From Curvibacter delicatus NBRC 14919 (GTDB taxonomy: Bacteria > Pseudomonadota > Gammaproteobacteria > Burkholderiales > Burkholderiaceae_C), in assembly GCF_001592265.1 (NCBI RefSeq), contig NZ_BCWP01000022.1, positions 1-64,000 on the forward strand: 64,000 nt of DNA, in the 5' to 3' direction. A program made the translations under genes and the position numbers. The first letter of the stretch is position 1. Each line of letters begins with the position of its first letter. The notes beneath the pieces were generated by a model. The model ran no database searches and was not told the DNA's origin. It was given only the letters and a program-made list of their open reading frames with translations. This document shows, piece by piece, positions 37,123-46,818 of the stretch.

Positions 37123-38357
37123 CCGAGGTTGCCTTCGTAAAAAATCTTCCACTGGCTGCCTTCGCGGATCCAGTACTGTCGTTTGGTCGGGCCGGTGCGC
37201 GTGCCGTCGGGCACCTCGCCAAAGGTCACGACCATGGTGTCGGCGGCATCGGTCCAGCGCAGGTAGGACAGGTCCTTCAGCTGGATCGGCCGGCCCTTGA
37301 CGCGATCGACCTCGCTGCGCAGGGACGGTGCCCATTCGCGCAGGGACTTGCCGTTGCTGTTGAAGTCGGCGGTATAGAAGCTCAGCAGCTGATCGATGTT
37401 GCCGCTGGACTTGGCATTGCGCCAGGCGGTCAGGGCTTCCTCAAAGGGTTTGCTCTGGGCGCGGGTGCTGTGCGGTGCCACCCAGTCAAGCTTGTGCGAG
37501 ATCACCACCGGCGTGGTGCGGACTTCGACCGTGCGGATGAGGCGGTCCAGATCGGGGTTGGCCAGCACGACGCAGCCGTCAGAGGCCAGCGGTGGGCGCG
37601 AGAACTGGTTGGGCGGCGTGCCGTGCAGCCAGATGCCGCGGCCGGTCTTGCCGCGCTTGCTGTCCAGCACATTGGGGTAGTTGATCGGCAGGGCACCCGT
37701 GCCGTAGAAGTCGCGCAGCGACTTGGGGTCGAGGTTGCTGGTGATGAAATACACGCCCAGCGGTGTGCGTGCATCGCCTTCGACCGCCTTCTCGATGCCG
37801 GATTTGCCGACCGAGATGTAGTAGTCGGCCACCAGGTTCAGGCCACGCTCGCTGTTCTCGAACAGGTACAGGCGCGAACGCGAGGCGTCCACGGCAATGG
37901 CGTGCTTGTTGCGCGGCGACAGGGCCAGGAACTGCGAGGGGATGGTGCCGGCCGGCGGCCGCTCGCGCAGGGCCTTGAGGCGCATCTGCGATTCGTCGCG
38001 CAGCTCGGCCAGGCTGGTGCTGTGGGCCAGGATTTCGGGCACATCACCGAACTTGCGCAGGGCCCGCGTGCGCGCTGTCAGCAGATCACCATAGACCAGC
38101 TGGGCCAGCTGGAAGTTGGGATAGTCGCGCACCAGGCTCTCGGCGCGAGCCAGCGCTTCGCGTGTCTTGCCATGGCCGGTCAGGCGGTAGACCTCGATCA
38201 GCCGGGCCTCGGCCACGCCATCGTTGGTGACGGTGTTGCGGGCAGCAGGGGCGGCGGCATTGGGTTTCTGGCTTTTTTTGCCGGGGTCGGCGCTCGCCGG
38301 CGCTGTGAACAGGCCGGTGGCAGCAATGAGCAAAAACGCTAAAAATCCTTGGGTCAT
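37119..38357 (-). CDS. L,D-transpeptidase family protein with C-terminal NTF2-like domain
   Basis: Exported YkuD-fold enzyme of 412 residues. Signal peptide MTQGFLAFLLIAATGLFTAPASA. The catalytic motif is IWLHGTPPNQFSRPPLASDGCVVL, with His and Cys spaced as in ErfK/YkuD enzymes, near residues 243-265. From about residue 300 a second domain follows (FEEALTAWRNAKSSGNIDQLLSFYTADF to the end), an NTF2/SnoaL-like fold by pattern. Such enzymes make 3-3 peptidoglycan cross-links or attach proteins to the wall. Its neighbour upstream carries a similar C-terminal domain. Confidence 0.9.
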   Translation of the reverse strand: MTQGFLAFLLIAATGLFTAPASADPGKKSQKPNAAAPAARNTVTNDGVAEARLIEVYRLTGHGKTREALARAESLVRDYPNFQLAQLVYGDLLTARTRALRKFGDVPEILAHSTSLAELRDESQMRLKALRERPPAGTIPSQFLALSPRNKHAIAVDASRSRLYLFENSERGLNLVADYYISVGKSGIEKAVEGDARTPLGVYFITSNLDPKSLRDFYGTGALPINYPNVLDSKRGKTGRGIWLHGTPPNQFSRPPLASDGCVVLANPDLDRLIRTVEVRTTPVVISHKLDWVAPHSTRAQSKPFEEALTAWRNAKSSGNIDQLLSFYTADFNSNGKSLREWAPSLRSEVDRVKGRPIQLKDLSYLRWTDAADTMVVTFGEVPDGTRTGPTKRQYWIREGSQWKIFYEGNLG

Positions 38358-38418
38358 GTCAGTTCAAAAGCAATGTGGGGAGCCCCGTCGGTATTCCTGT
38401 GGGACACGGATCATGGCT

Positions 38419-39453
38419 TCAGGTTCCCGTTGATTCCCTGACAATCAGCCAGCGCTCGCCCGATTTGACCAGATCGAGCGTCTTGCGGCTGGAAACCGCC
38501 AGTGCGTCAGCCTTGTAGTCCTGGCGGAATTTTGCCACTGCCTTGGTGCCATTGACACTCACGCTCAGGTTTTCCAGCTTGACGCTGATGGTCGACTTGC
38601 CGGTGATGCGCTGGCGTCGTTCGCTTTCCCAGCTGCTGCGCGACAGTTTGCCCGGCGGATCGAACTCCTTGCCATAGGCGCCGAGGTAGGCGTTCATGTC
38701 CTTGTTGGCCCAGGCCTTGGCCCAGGCGCGCACGGCGGCTTCCACATCCTTGGCGGCGTGGTCGGCCGTCACCGGCTTGGCTGCCGGGACCGGGGCTGCC
38801 GGTGCGGCGGGGGCTGCTGCCACCACGGCCGGCTTGGGTGTGGGTGCCGCGGCCGGCGCCGGGGCGGCGGGTGCCGGTGGTGTGGCCTGGGGGGCTGCCG
38901 GGGCCGGGGTGACGGGGCGCTGGCCCTTGGCGGCAGGGTCGAACAGTTCGCGGATCAAGGCCAGCTTGGGCTGGGCCGTGGCACCGCCGCTGTCGAGCTG
39001 CAGGGCCTTGTTGTAGGCCTGGCTGGCCAGTTTGGCATAGACGTCACCCAGGTTTTCGTGCGCGGTCGAGTAGCTCGGGTTGGTGCGGATCGCCATCTCC
39101 AGCGCGGCGCGCGCCTTGTCGTACTGGCCCTGGCCCGCATAGAGCACGGCCAGGTTGTTGTAGGGTTCGGGCAGCTCGGGGTAGTCCTCGGTCAGCTTGG
39201 TGAACGTGGCGATGGCGTCATTGGTCTTGCCGGTTTCGCGCTGGATCACGCCCTTGATGAAGCGCATCTGCGGGTCGCGCGGCTTGGCGGCCAGGTACTG
39301 GTCGGCCTTGGTCTGGGCCTCGGCCAGCTTGCCCGCTGCGACCAGCTTGTTGACGTCGCCGTATTCATCGGCATGCACGGACGGGAGGGCCAGACAGCCT
39401 GCCAATGCAAGCAGCCGGAGAAGGTGAGAAAGTTTGGCGCTACCGTGCTTCAT
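38419..39453 (-). CDS. Exported tetratricopeptide-repeat protein with NTF2-like C-terminus
   Basis: Protein of 344 residues with a signal peptide (LLRLLALAGCLALPSVHA). Residues about 30-165 hold TPR units (AEAQTKADQYLAAKPRDPQMRFIKGVIQRETG, PEPYNNLAVLYAGQGQYDKARAALEMAI). A Pro/Ala-rich linker fills about 175-230. The last 110 residues (AAVRAWAKAWANKDMNAYLGAYGKEF onwards) resemble the C-terminal domain of the L,D-transpeptidase encoded next. Probably a periplasmic scaffold acting near the cell wall; that is inference from context. Confidence 0.83.
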   Translation of the reverse strand: MKHGSAKLSHLLRLLALAGCLALPSVHADEYGDVNKLVAAGKLAEAQTKADQYLAAKPRDPQMRFIKGVIQRETGKTNDAIATFTKLTEDYPELPEPYNNLAVLYAGQGQYDKARAALEMAIRTNPSYSTAHENLGDVYAKLASQAYNKALQLDSGGATAQPKLALIRELFDPAAKGQRPVTPAPAAPQATPPAPAAPAPAAAPTPKPAVVAAAPAAPAAPVPAAKPVTADHAAKDVEAAVRAWAKAWANKDMNAYLGAYGKEFDPPGKLSRSSWESERRQRITGKSTISVKLENLSVSVNGTKAVAKFRQDYKADALAVSSRKTLDLVKSGERWLIVRESTGT

Positions 39454-39579
39454 AAATCGTGGATGGGTGCAAGCCCGTGTCGGATGACAAATCGCGGGGC
39501 TTTATACTGCGCTGGATTGTAGCCTTGCCAACGTTTCCGACCGGTTGCGCCGGTCGTTTGGCCCGCTTTAGAAATATTC

Positions 39580-40956
<1,377 letters not shown>

Positions 40957-41001
40957 AGGCCGACATGATGGTTTTTTTCGTCGAATCCCGAAAGGCGTGA
41001 T

Positions 41002-41652
41002 GTGGCAGCGACCAAAAGCATAGCGCCCAAGATCTTCACGCCCGACTACTGGGACGAGGCCTGCAAGCACCTGATGAAAAAGGACCGGGTGATGAAGCGG
41101 CTCATCCCGCAGCATGGCGACGCCTGCCTGCAGACCCGGGGCGACGCCTTCACCACGCTGGCGCGTTCCATCGTGGGCCAGCAGATTTCGGTCAAGGCGG
41201 CGCAGACGGTGTGGGAGCGTTTTGTCGCGTTGCCGAAAAAGATGACACCGGCCAATGTGCTCAAGCTCAAGGTCGACGACATGCGCGCGGCGGGTTTGAG
41301 TGCGCGCAAGGTGGAGTACCTGGTGGACCTGGCGCTGCACTTCGACAACGGCGCGGTGCAGGTGGCCGACTGGGCGGGCATGGACGACGAGGCCATCATT
41401 GCCGAGCTGGTGGACATTCGCGGCATCGGCCGCTGGACGGCCGAGATGTTCCTGATCTTCCACCTGATGCGGCCCAATGTGCTGCCGCTGGACGATGTGG
41501 GCCTGATCAACGGCATCAGCCACAACTATTTTTCCGGCGAAGCCGTGAGCCGCAGCGATGCGCGCGAAGTGGCCGCGGCCTGGGCTCCCTATTGCAGCGT
41601 GGCAACTTGGTATATTTGGCGCTCCCTCGACCCCGTGCCGGTGGAGTATTAG
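41002..41652 (+). CDS. DNA-3-methyladenine glycosylase II family (HhH-GPD)
   Basis: Base-excision repair glycosylase of 216 residues. The helix-hairpin-helix is LVDIRGIGRWTAEMFLIF, and the catalytic Asp lies in VLPLDDVGL. SIVGQQISVKAAQTVWERF is the substrate-proximal helix region of AlkA-type enzymes. Removes alkylated purines. Translation starts at a GTG with an AAAGG site; the overlapping ATG at 41000 is out of frame. Sits between cysS and accA. Confidence 0.9.
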   Translation: MAATKSIAPKIFTPDYWDEACKHLMKKDRVMKRLIPQHGDACLQTRGDAFTTLARSIVGQQISVKAAQTVWERFVALPKKMTPANVLKLKVDDMRAAGLSARKVEYLVDLALHFDNGAVQVADWAGMDDEAIIAELVDIRGIGRWTAEMFLIFHLMRPNVLPLDDVGLINGISHNYFSGEAVSRSDAREVAAAWAPYCSVATWYIWRSLDPVPVEY

Positions 41653-41727
41653 CCGTTGGACCGACCGGCGCCTGCCTGGATGCAGGTCCCGCCCCAGGTG
41701 CCAACGCAGAGAACAAGGAGTTAGTCG

Positions 41728-42705
41728 ATGGCGAAAAAAACATTCCTCGATTTCGAGCAGCCGATTGCCGAACTCGAAGCCAAGATTGAAGAGTTGCGCT
41801 ATGTGCAGAACGAGTCGGCGGTGGACATCACCGAAGAAATCGACCAGCTGAGCAAGAAGAGCCAGCAGCTGACCAAGGACGTCTACAGCAACCTGACACC
41901 CTGGCAGATCACCAAGATCGCGCGCCACCCCGAGCGCCCCTACACGCTGGATTACGTCAATGAGCTGTTCACCGACTTCGTCGAGCTGCACGGCGACCGC
42001 CACTTTGCCGATGACCTGAGCATCGTCGGCGGCCTGGCGCGCTTCAACGGCAACGCCTGCATGGTGATCGGCCAGCAGAAAGGGCGCGACACCAAGGAGC
42101 GCGGCATGCGCAACTTCGGCATGAGCAAGCCCGAGGGCTACCGCAAGGCGCTGCGCCTGATGAAAACGGCCGAGAAATTCAAGCTGCCGGTGTTCACCTT
42201 CGTCGACACGCCCGGTGCCTACCCCGGCATCGACGCCGAGGAGCGCGGCCAGTCGGAAGCCATCGGCCGCAACATCTTCGAGATGGCGCAGCTGGAAGTG
42301 CCCATCATCACCACCATCATCGGCGAAGGCGGCTCCGGTGGCGCGCTGGCCATCTCGGTGGGCGACCAGGTGCTGATGCTGCAGTACTCGGTCTATTCCG
42401 TCATCAGCCCCGAGGGCTGTGCCTCCATCCTGTGGAAGACCGCGGACAAGGCGCAGGAAGCCGCCGAAGCCCTGGGCATCACCGCCCACCGCCTCAAGGC
42501 CCTGGGTCTGATCGACAAGATCGTCAATGAGCCGGTCGGCGGCGCGCACCGCGACCACAAGCAGATGGCGGCCTTTCTCAAGCGCGCCCTGGGCGAGGCC
42601 TATCGCCAGGTTGCCGACCTCAAGGCCAAGGAGTTGCTGGAGCGTCGCTACGAGCGCCTGCAGAGCTATGGCCGTTTCACCGACACCAAGACCAGCGGCA
42701 AGTAA
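41728..42705 (+). CDS. accA: Acetyl-CoA carboxylase carboxyltransferase subunit alpha
   Basis: First committed step of fatty acid synthesis, alpha subunit of the carboxyltransferase; 325 residues, standard length. Begins [22 protein letters not shown] and carries [22 protein letters not shown] and the oxyanion region [13 protein letters not shown]. AccD must be elsewhere. Good ribosome binding site (AAGGAG). It is followed after 36 bases by tilS, a common order. Confidence 0.97.
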   Translation: MAKKTFLDFEQPIAELEAKIEELRYVQNESAVDITEEIDQLSKKSQQLTKDVYSNLTPWQITKIARHPERPYTLDYVNELFTDFVELHGDRHFADDLSIVGGLARFNGNACMVIGQQKGRDTKERGMRNFGMSKPEGYRKALRLMKTAEKFKLPVFTFVDTPGAYPGIDAEERGQSEAIGRNIFEMAQLEVPIITTIIGEGGSGGALAISVGDQVLMLQYSVYSVISPEGCASILWKTADKAQEAAEALGITAHRLKALGLIDKIVNEPVGGAHRDHKQMAAFLKRALGEAYRQVADLKAKELLERRYERLQSYGRFTDTKTSGK

Positions 42706-42741
42706 GTCCGCCGGCCCTGCGCACGGGGCGGAGGCCATCTG

Positions 42742-43692
42742 ATGGGCAAGACGCTGGCGCAAGCCATGGCCGAGTTCGAGCCCGGCTTGCCGCTGGCGGT
42801 GGCCTACAGCGGCGGCGCCGACTCCACCGCACTGCTGCTGGCCTGTGCCGAGAAGTGGCCGGGCCGGGTCTGCGCTTTCCACGTCCACCACGGACTGCAG
42901 GCGGCGGCCGACGCCTTTGAACAACACTGCCGCGAGTTCTGCGCACGTCTGGGCGTGCCATTGCGGGTGTGCCGGGTCGATGCTCGCCATGCCCCGGGAG
43001 AGAGCCCGGAGGCGGCAGCGCGCCACGCGCGTTACGAGGCTTTTCAAGGTCTGGCCCAAGAGGATGCTGCGCCGGGTGCTATTGAAAACATAGCAGTTGC
43101 GCAGCAGGCCGATGACCAGGTCGAGACCCTGCTGCTGGCGCTGAGCCGCGGTGCCGGGCTGCCGGGCCTGAGTGCCATGCCGGCGCAATGGGCGCGCGAT
43201 GGCCTGCGCTACCACCGGCCGTTGCTTGATGTGCCCGGAGCCGAGCTGCGCGACTGGCTGCGTGCGCGGGGTGTGGCCTGGGTCGAGGACCCGACCAACG
43301 CCGACGAACAGTTCACGCGCAACCGCATCCGAGCGCGCCTGCTGCCGGCCCTGGCTGTCGCCTTTCCTCAGTTCCGCGACACCTTCGCCCGCAGTGCGGC
43401 CCATGCCGCCGAGGCGCAACGGCTACTGGACGAGCTGGCGGTCGACGACCTGACACACATCGGCCTGCCGCCGCAGATCGCCCGCCTGCAGACCTTGAGC
43501 CGGGCGCGTCAGGCCAATGTGCTGCGCCACTGGTTGCGCCGTGCGCATGCCACGGTGCCCAGTGCGGCCCAGCTGCAGGAGCTGCTGGACCAGGTGGCCG
43601 CCTGCACCACGCGCGGCCACCGCATCCGCCTCAAGGTCGGCACGGGCTTTGTCGAGCGACAGGGTGCCGTGCTGGCTTGGTACAATCCCTAG
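42742..43692 (+). CDS. tilS: tRNA(Ile)-lysidine synthase, short form
   Basis: Converts cytidine-34 of tRNA-Ile2 to lysidine so that it reads AUA. 316 residues. N-type ATP-binding loop YSGGADSTALLL near residues 18-29, and the family segments FHVHHGLQA, AVAQQADDQVETLLLALSRGAGLPGLSAM and WVEDPTNADEQFTRNRIR. E. coli TilS has about 430 residues with extra C-terminal domains; this protein has the catalytic and a short central domain only, as in some other bacteria. Essential. Confidence 0.94.
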   Translation: MGKTLAQAMAEFEPGLPLAVAYSGGADSTALLLACAEKWPGRVCAFHVHHGLQAAADAFEQHCREFCARLGVPLRVCRVDARHAPGESPEAAARHARYEAFQGLAQEDAAPGAIENIAVAQQADDQVETLLLALSRGAGLPGLSAMPAQWARDGLRYHRPLLDVPGAELRDWLRARGVAWVEDPTNADEQFTRNRIRARLLPALAVAFPQFRDTFARSAAHAAEAQRLLDELAVDDLTHIGLPPQIARLQTLSRARQANVLRHWLRRAHATVPSAAQLQELLDQVAACTTRGHRIRLKVGTGFVERQGAVLAWYNP

Positions 43693-43794
43693 GTTTTGCT
43701 CGCAGGTGCGTCACCGGGGCAGGGCGCACACCTGTGTTGACACCGGCAAGCCGCAGCGCGCTGCGCAGGCCAAGCCACCAATCCGACTAATTCA

Positions 43795-45063
43795 ATGGCA
43801 TTGATCGTTCACAAATACGGCGGCACGTCGATGGGCTCCACCGAGCGCATCCGCAATGTCGCCAAACGCGTCGCCAAATGGGCGCGCGCCGGCCACCAGA
43901 TGGTGGTGGTGCCCTCGGCCATGAGCGGCGAGACCAACCGCCTGCTGGGCCTGGCCAAGGAGCTGGCGCCTGCCAAGGCGAATGAGGCCACCAATCGCGA
44001 ACTCGACATGTTGGCCGCCACCGGCGAGCAGGCCTCGAGCGCTTTGCTGGCCATCGCCTTGCAGGCCGAAGGCATGGAGTCGGTCAGCTACGCTGGCTGG
44101 CAGGTACCGATCATGACCAACAGCGCCTACACCAAGGCGCGCATCGAGTCGATCGACGACAAGCGCGTGCGCGCCGACCTGGCCGCCGGCAAGGTTGTGA
44201 TCGTCACCGGCTTCCAGGGGCTGGACGAGCAGGGCAACATCACCACGCTGGGGCGGGGTGGCTCCGACACCTCGGCCGTGGCCGTGGCTGCGGCCATGAA
44301 GGCCGACGAGTGCCTGATCTACACCGACGTTGACGGCGTCTACACCACCGACCCGCGCGTGGTGCCGGAAGCACGTCGTTTGCAGACCGTGAGCTTCGAG
44401 GAGATGCTCGAGATGGCCTCCATGGGCTCCAAGGTGCTGCAGATCCGTTCGGTCGAATTCGCCGGCAAGTACAAGGTGCCGCTGCGTGTGCTCTCCAGCT
44501 TCACGCCCTGGGATATTGACCTCGCTGAGGAAGCCAAGTCTGGCACGTTGATCACTTTTGAGGAAGACGAAAAAATGGAACAAGCCATTGTTTCCGGCAT
44601 TGCATTCAACCGCGACGAAGCCAAGATTTCCGTCGTCGGCGTGCCCGACAAGCCGGGCATCGCGTACCAGATTCTGGGTGCCGTGGCCGATGCCAACATC
44701 GAAGTTGACATGATCATCCAGAACATCAGCAAGGATGGCAAGACCGACTTCAGCTTCACCGTCAACCGCAACGACTATGCGCGTGCGATCGACCTGCTCA
44801 AGGACAAGGTGGTGCCGAGCCTTGGCGCGCAGGACGTCCTGGGCGACACCAAGATCTGCAAGGTATCGATCGTCGGCATCGGCATGCGCAGCCATGTCGG
44901 CATTGCTAGCAAGATGTTCCGTTGCCTGAGCGAAGAAGGCATCAACATCCAGATGATTTCCACCAGCGAAATCAAGACTTCTGTCGTGATCGACGAGAAG
45001 TACATGGAGCTGGCCGTGCGTGCGCTGCACAAGGCATTCGATCTGGATCAGCCGAAGGCGTGA
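43795..45063 (+). CDS. lysC: Aspartate kinase
   Basis: First enzyme of the lysine, threonine and methionine pathway, 422 residues. The kinase signature is VHKYGGTSMGSTERIRNVAKRV at the N-terminus, with VTGFQGLDEQGNITTLGRGGSDTSAVA and YTDVDGVYTTDPR. Two ACT domains for feedback control fill about residues 265-415 (SVVGVPDKPGIAYQILGAVADANIEVDMII and VSIVGIGMRSHVGIASKMF). It is monofunctional. No lysine riboswitch is apparent in the 102-bp leader. tRNA-Ser follows 39 bases later. Confidence 0.96.
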   Translation: MALIVHKYGGTSMGSTERIRNVAKRVAKWARAGHQMVVVPSAMSGETNRLLGLAKELAPAKANEATNRELDMLAATGEQASSALLAIALQAEGMESVSYAGWQVPIMTNSAYTKARIESIDDKRVRADLAAGKVVIVTGFQGLDEQGNITTLGRGGSDTSAVAVAAAMKADECLIYTDVDGVYTTDPRVVPEARRLQTVSFEEMLEMASMGSKVLQIRSVEFAGKYKVPLRVLSSFTPWDIDLAEEAKSGTLITFEEDEKMEQAIVSGIAFNRDEAKISVVGVPDKPGIAYQILGAVADANIEVDMIIQNISKDGKTDFSFTVNRNDYARAIDLLKDKVVPSLGAQDVLGDTKICKVSIVGIGMRSHVGIASKMFRCLSEEGINIQMISTSEIKTSVVIDEKYMELAVRALHKAFDLDQPKA

Positions 45064-45102
45064 AATTGCATTGAAGTCGTGCGATAATCTCGCCTGACTT
45101 TA

Positions 45103-45195
45103 GGAAACGTGACCGAGTGGCCGAAGGTGCTCCCCTGCTAAGGGAGTATGGGGTGTAGAGCCTCATCGAGGGTTCGAATCCCTCCGTTTCCGCCA
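45103..45195 (+). tRNA. tRNA-Ser (anticodon GCT)
   Basis: Acceptor arms GGAAACG and CGTTTCC pair perfectly, followed by discriminator G and an encoded CCA. The anticodon stem CTCCC/GGGAG encloses the loop with anticodon GCT, reading AGC and AGU. A long variable arm (typical class II serine tRNA) and the T-arm GGGTTCGAATCCC are present. Ninety-three nucleotides including CCA. Confidence 0.97.
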
Positions 45196-45200
45196 ATAAC

Positions 45201-45231
45201 AAGCCCCGCCTCGTGCGGGGCTTTGTTTTTT
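45201..45231 (+). terminator. Intrinsic terminator after tRNA-Ser
   Basis: AAGCCCCGC and GCGGGGCTT form a 9-bp stem with loop CTCGT, followed by TGTTTTTT. A classical Rho-independent terminator, five bases past the tRNA. Confidence 0.93.
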
Positions 45232-45267
45232 AGCTTTGCCTTGATGGGCCACCGCTAGAATCGCCCG

Positions 45268-46323
45268 GTGACATCGTCCGCCATTCCCACCCCCAGACCT
45301 TTGTACAGCCCGTCGGCCCAGGCGGCGATCGCCGCCGCCATGGCGCGCGTCGCCTTGCTGGCCGCTGGGGTCGACTGCATCTATTTCCTGTTCTTTCTGG
45401 TGGTGGATTCACCCTGGCTGGCCTGGATCAACGTGCTGAGCGTGGCCCTGTATGCCGCAGCCTACCGGCTGGCACAACAGCAGAAGCTGCGCGGCGGCGC
45501 CTTGCTGATCTGGCTGGAGGCGTTTGTGCATGCCGTGGTCGGCACGTTGATGACCGGTTGGGACAGCGGTTTCCACTACCTGTTGCTGATGTTCATCCCC
45601 TCGGTCATCCTGACCAACTCGCGTCGTCAGTCGCTCGCGTTTGTCGTGGCCTTGCTGGTGTTTCTGGTCACGCTGGATTTCCTGTCGCGCGGCCTCGGAC
45701 CGCTGGCGCCGCTGTCAGCCACCGCCCTGATAGCGCTGAAGTGGCTGAACATCACGATCTTCATCTTCATGTTCTCCTCGCTGTCGATCTATTACCGGCG
45801 CAAGATCGTTCAGGCCGAGCGCTCCTTGCATGCCCAGGCGACGCAGGATGCCCTGACCGGCCTGCACAACCGGCGCCATTTCCAGTTGGTGGCCGAGCAG
45901 GAGCTGGTCCGCTGCCAGCGCACCGGCAGCAAGGCCTGCCTGCTCATGATGGACATTGATTTCTTCAAGACGATCAATGACACCTATGGCCATGAGACCG
46001 GCGACCATGTGCTGATTTCGGTGGCCCGCACGCTCAAGCAAGGCGCACGCGCGATGGACACACTGGCACGCTGGGGCGGCGAAGAGTTCATTCTGCTGAT
46101 GCCGGATGTCGATGCCGAGGAGGCGCTGGTCGTGGCTGAGCGTTTCCGCCAGGCGGTGGAACAGACCCCCATCGTCTTTTCCTCCGGCGAGATTCTCTGC
46201 ACCTTGTCGTTCGGCGTGACACAACTGGAACGCGGTGAGCCGCTGGGGGCGGCCGTGGGTCGTGCCGACCGCGCGCTCTACCGCAGCAAGGTGGACGGCA
46301 AGAACCGCGTCAGCCACGAGTGA
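45268..46323 (+). CDS. Membrane diguanylate cyclase (GGDEF)
   Basis: Makes the second messenger cyclic di-GMP. 351 residues: about five or six hydrophobic segments between residues 25 and 175, a short helix, then a GGDEF domain from about residue 190. Active-site motif RWGGEEF (270-274 for GGEEF) is intact, and RAMD at 261-264 is the inhibitory-site RxxD spaced correctly, so product inhibition is likely. Other motifs: DALTGLHNRRHF and MDIDFFKTINDTYGHETGD. No sensor domain other than the membrane part is visible. A GTG start with weak ribosome binding site is assumed. Confidence 0.93.
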   Translation: MTSSAIPTPRPLYSPSAQAAIAAAMARVALLAAGVDCIYFLFFLVVDSPWLAWINVLSVALYAAAYRLAQQQKLRGGALLIWLEAFVHAVVGTLMTGWDSGFHYLLLMFIPSVILTNSRRQSLAFVVALLVFLVTLDFLSRGLGPLAPLSATALIALKWLNITIFIFMFSSLSIYYRRKIVQAERSLHAQATQDALTGLHNRRHFQLVAEQELVRCQRTGSKACLLMMDIDFFKTINDTYGHETGDHVLISVARTLKQGARAMDTLARWGGEEFILLMPDVDAEEALVVAERFRQAVEQTPIVFSSGEILCTLSFGVTQLERGEPLGAAVGRADRALYRSKVDGKNRVSHE

Positions 46324-46356
46324 ACGGCGGGGCGATTCAGCCCGGGCCGGAAGCCA

Positions 46357-46758
46357 TCATTCGATGGAGGCACTCCAGCGTGCATCCCAGGCATTCTGCA
46401 TCTGGCGCCGGTCGCGCTTGGTGGGGCGGCCGTGTTCGATGCTCAGTGCCGGCTCGGCGGCAACACGTCGCTGCTCTGCTGCCGCGGTCCGTGCCAGCCG
46501 GCTGGCTTCGGTTTCCTCGTAGAGCTGTTGCGCCACTGGCGCCGGACCGCGCTGGTTGCTGATGCCCAGGACCTGCACCGTGCGCGTGACGGGGCCCTGG
46601 CGCATGGCGACGAGATCACCGGCACGCACCTCGCGTGACGGCTTGGCCACCTGCCCATTGACCAGCACGCGGCCTTTGCCGATTTCCTCACAGGCCAGCG
46701 AACGCGTCTTGTAGAAGCGGGCGGCCCACAGCCATTTGTCGATGCGCAGTTGTTCCAT
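46357..46758 (-). CDS. hslR: S4-domain RNA-binding protein (Hsp15/HslR-like)
   Basis: Small basic protein of 133 residues. The S4 RNA-binding motif fills the N-terminus: RIDKWLWAARFYKTRSLACEEIGKGRVLVNGQVAKPSREV. The C-terminal tail is charged (EQRRVAAEPALSIEHGRPTKRDRRQM). Hsp15 in E. coli recycles stalled 50S subunits with attached nascent chains. The reading frame remains open far upstream, antisense to the sigma-54 regulator gene, but only the part from the ATG at 46758 looks like protein. Confidence 0.9.
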   Translation of the reverse strand: MEQLRIDKWLWAARFYKTRSLACEEIGKGRVLVNGQVAKPSREVRAGDLVAMRQGPVTRTVQVLGISNQRGPAPVAQQLYEETEASRLARTAAAEQRRVAAEPALSIEHGRPTKRDRRQMQNAWDARWSASIE

Positions 46759-46818
46759 GTCAGCTTGCTGCGGCGGGTCTTCACAGGGCCGCCGTGAGGT
46801 CCACTGTACCATTGGCAC

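Noticed and set aside
43695-43794. Possible lysine riboswitch before lysC
   Set aside because: The 102-bp leader is too short and lacks the lysine-element core.
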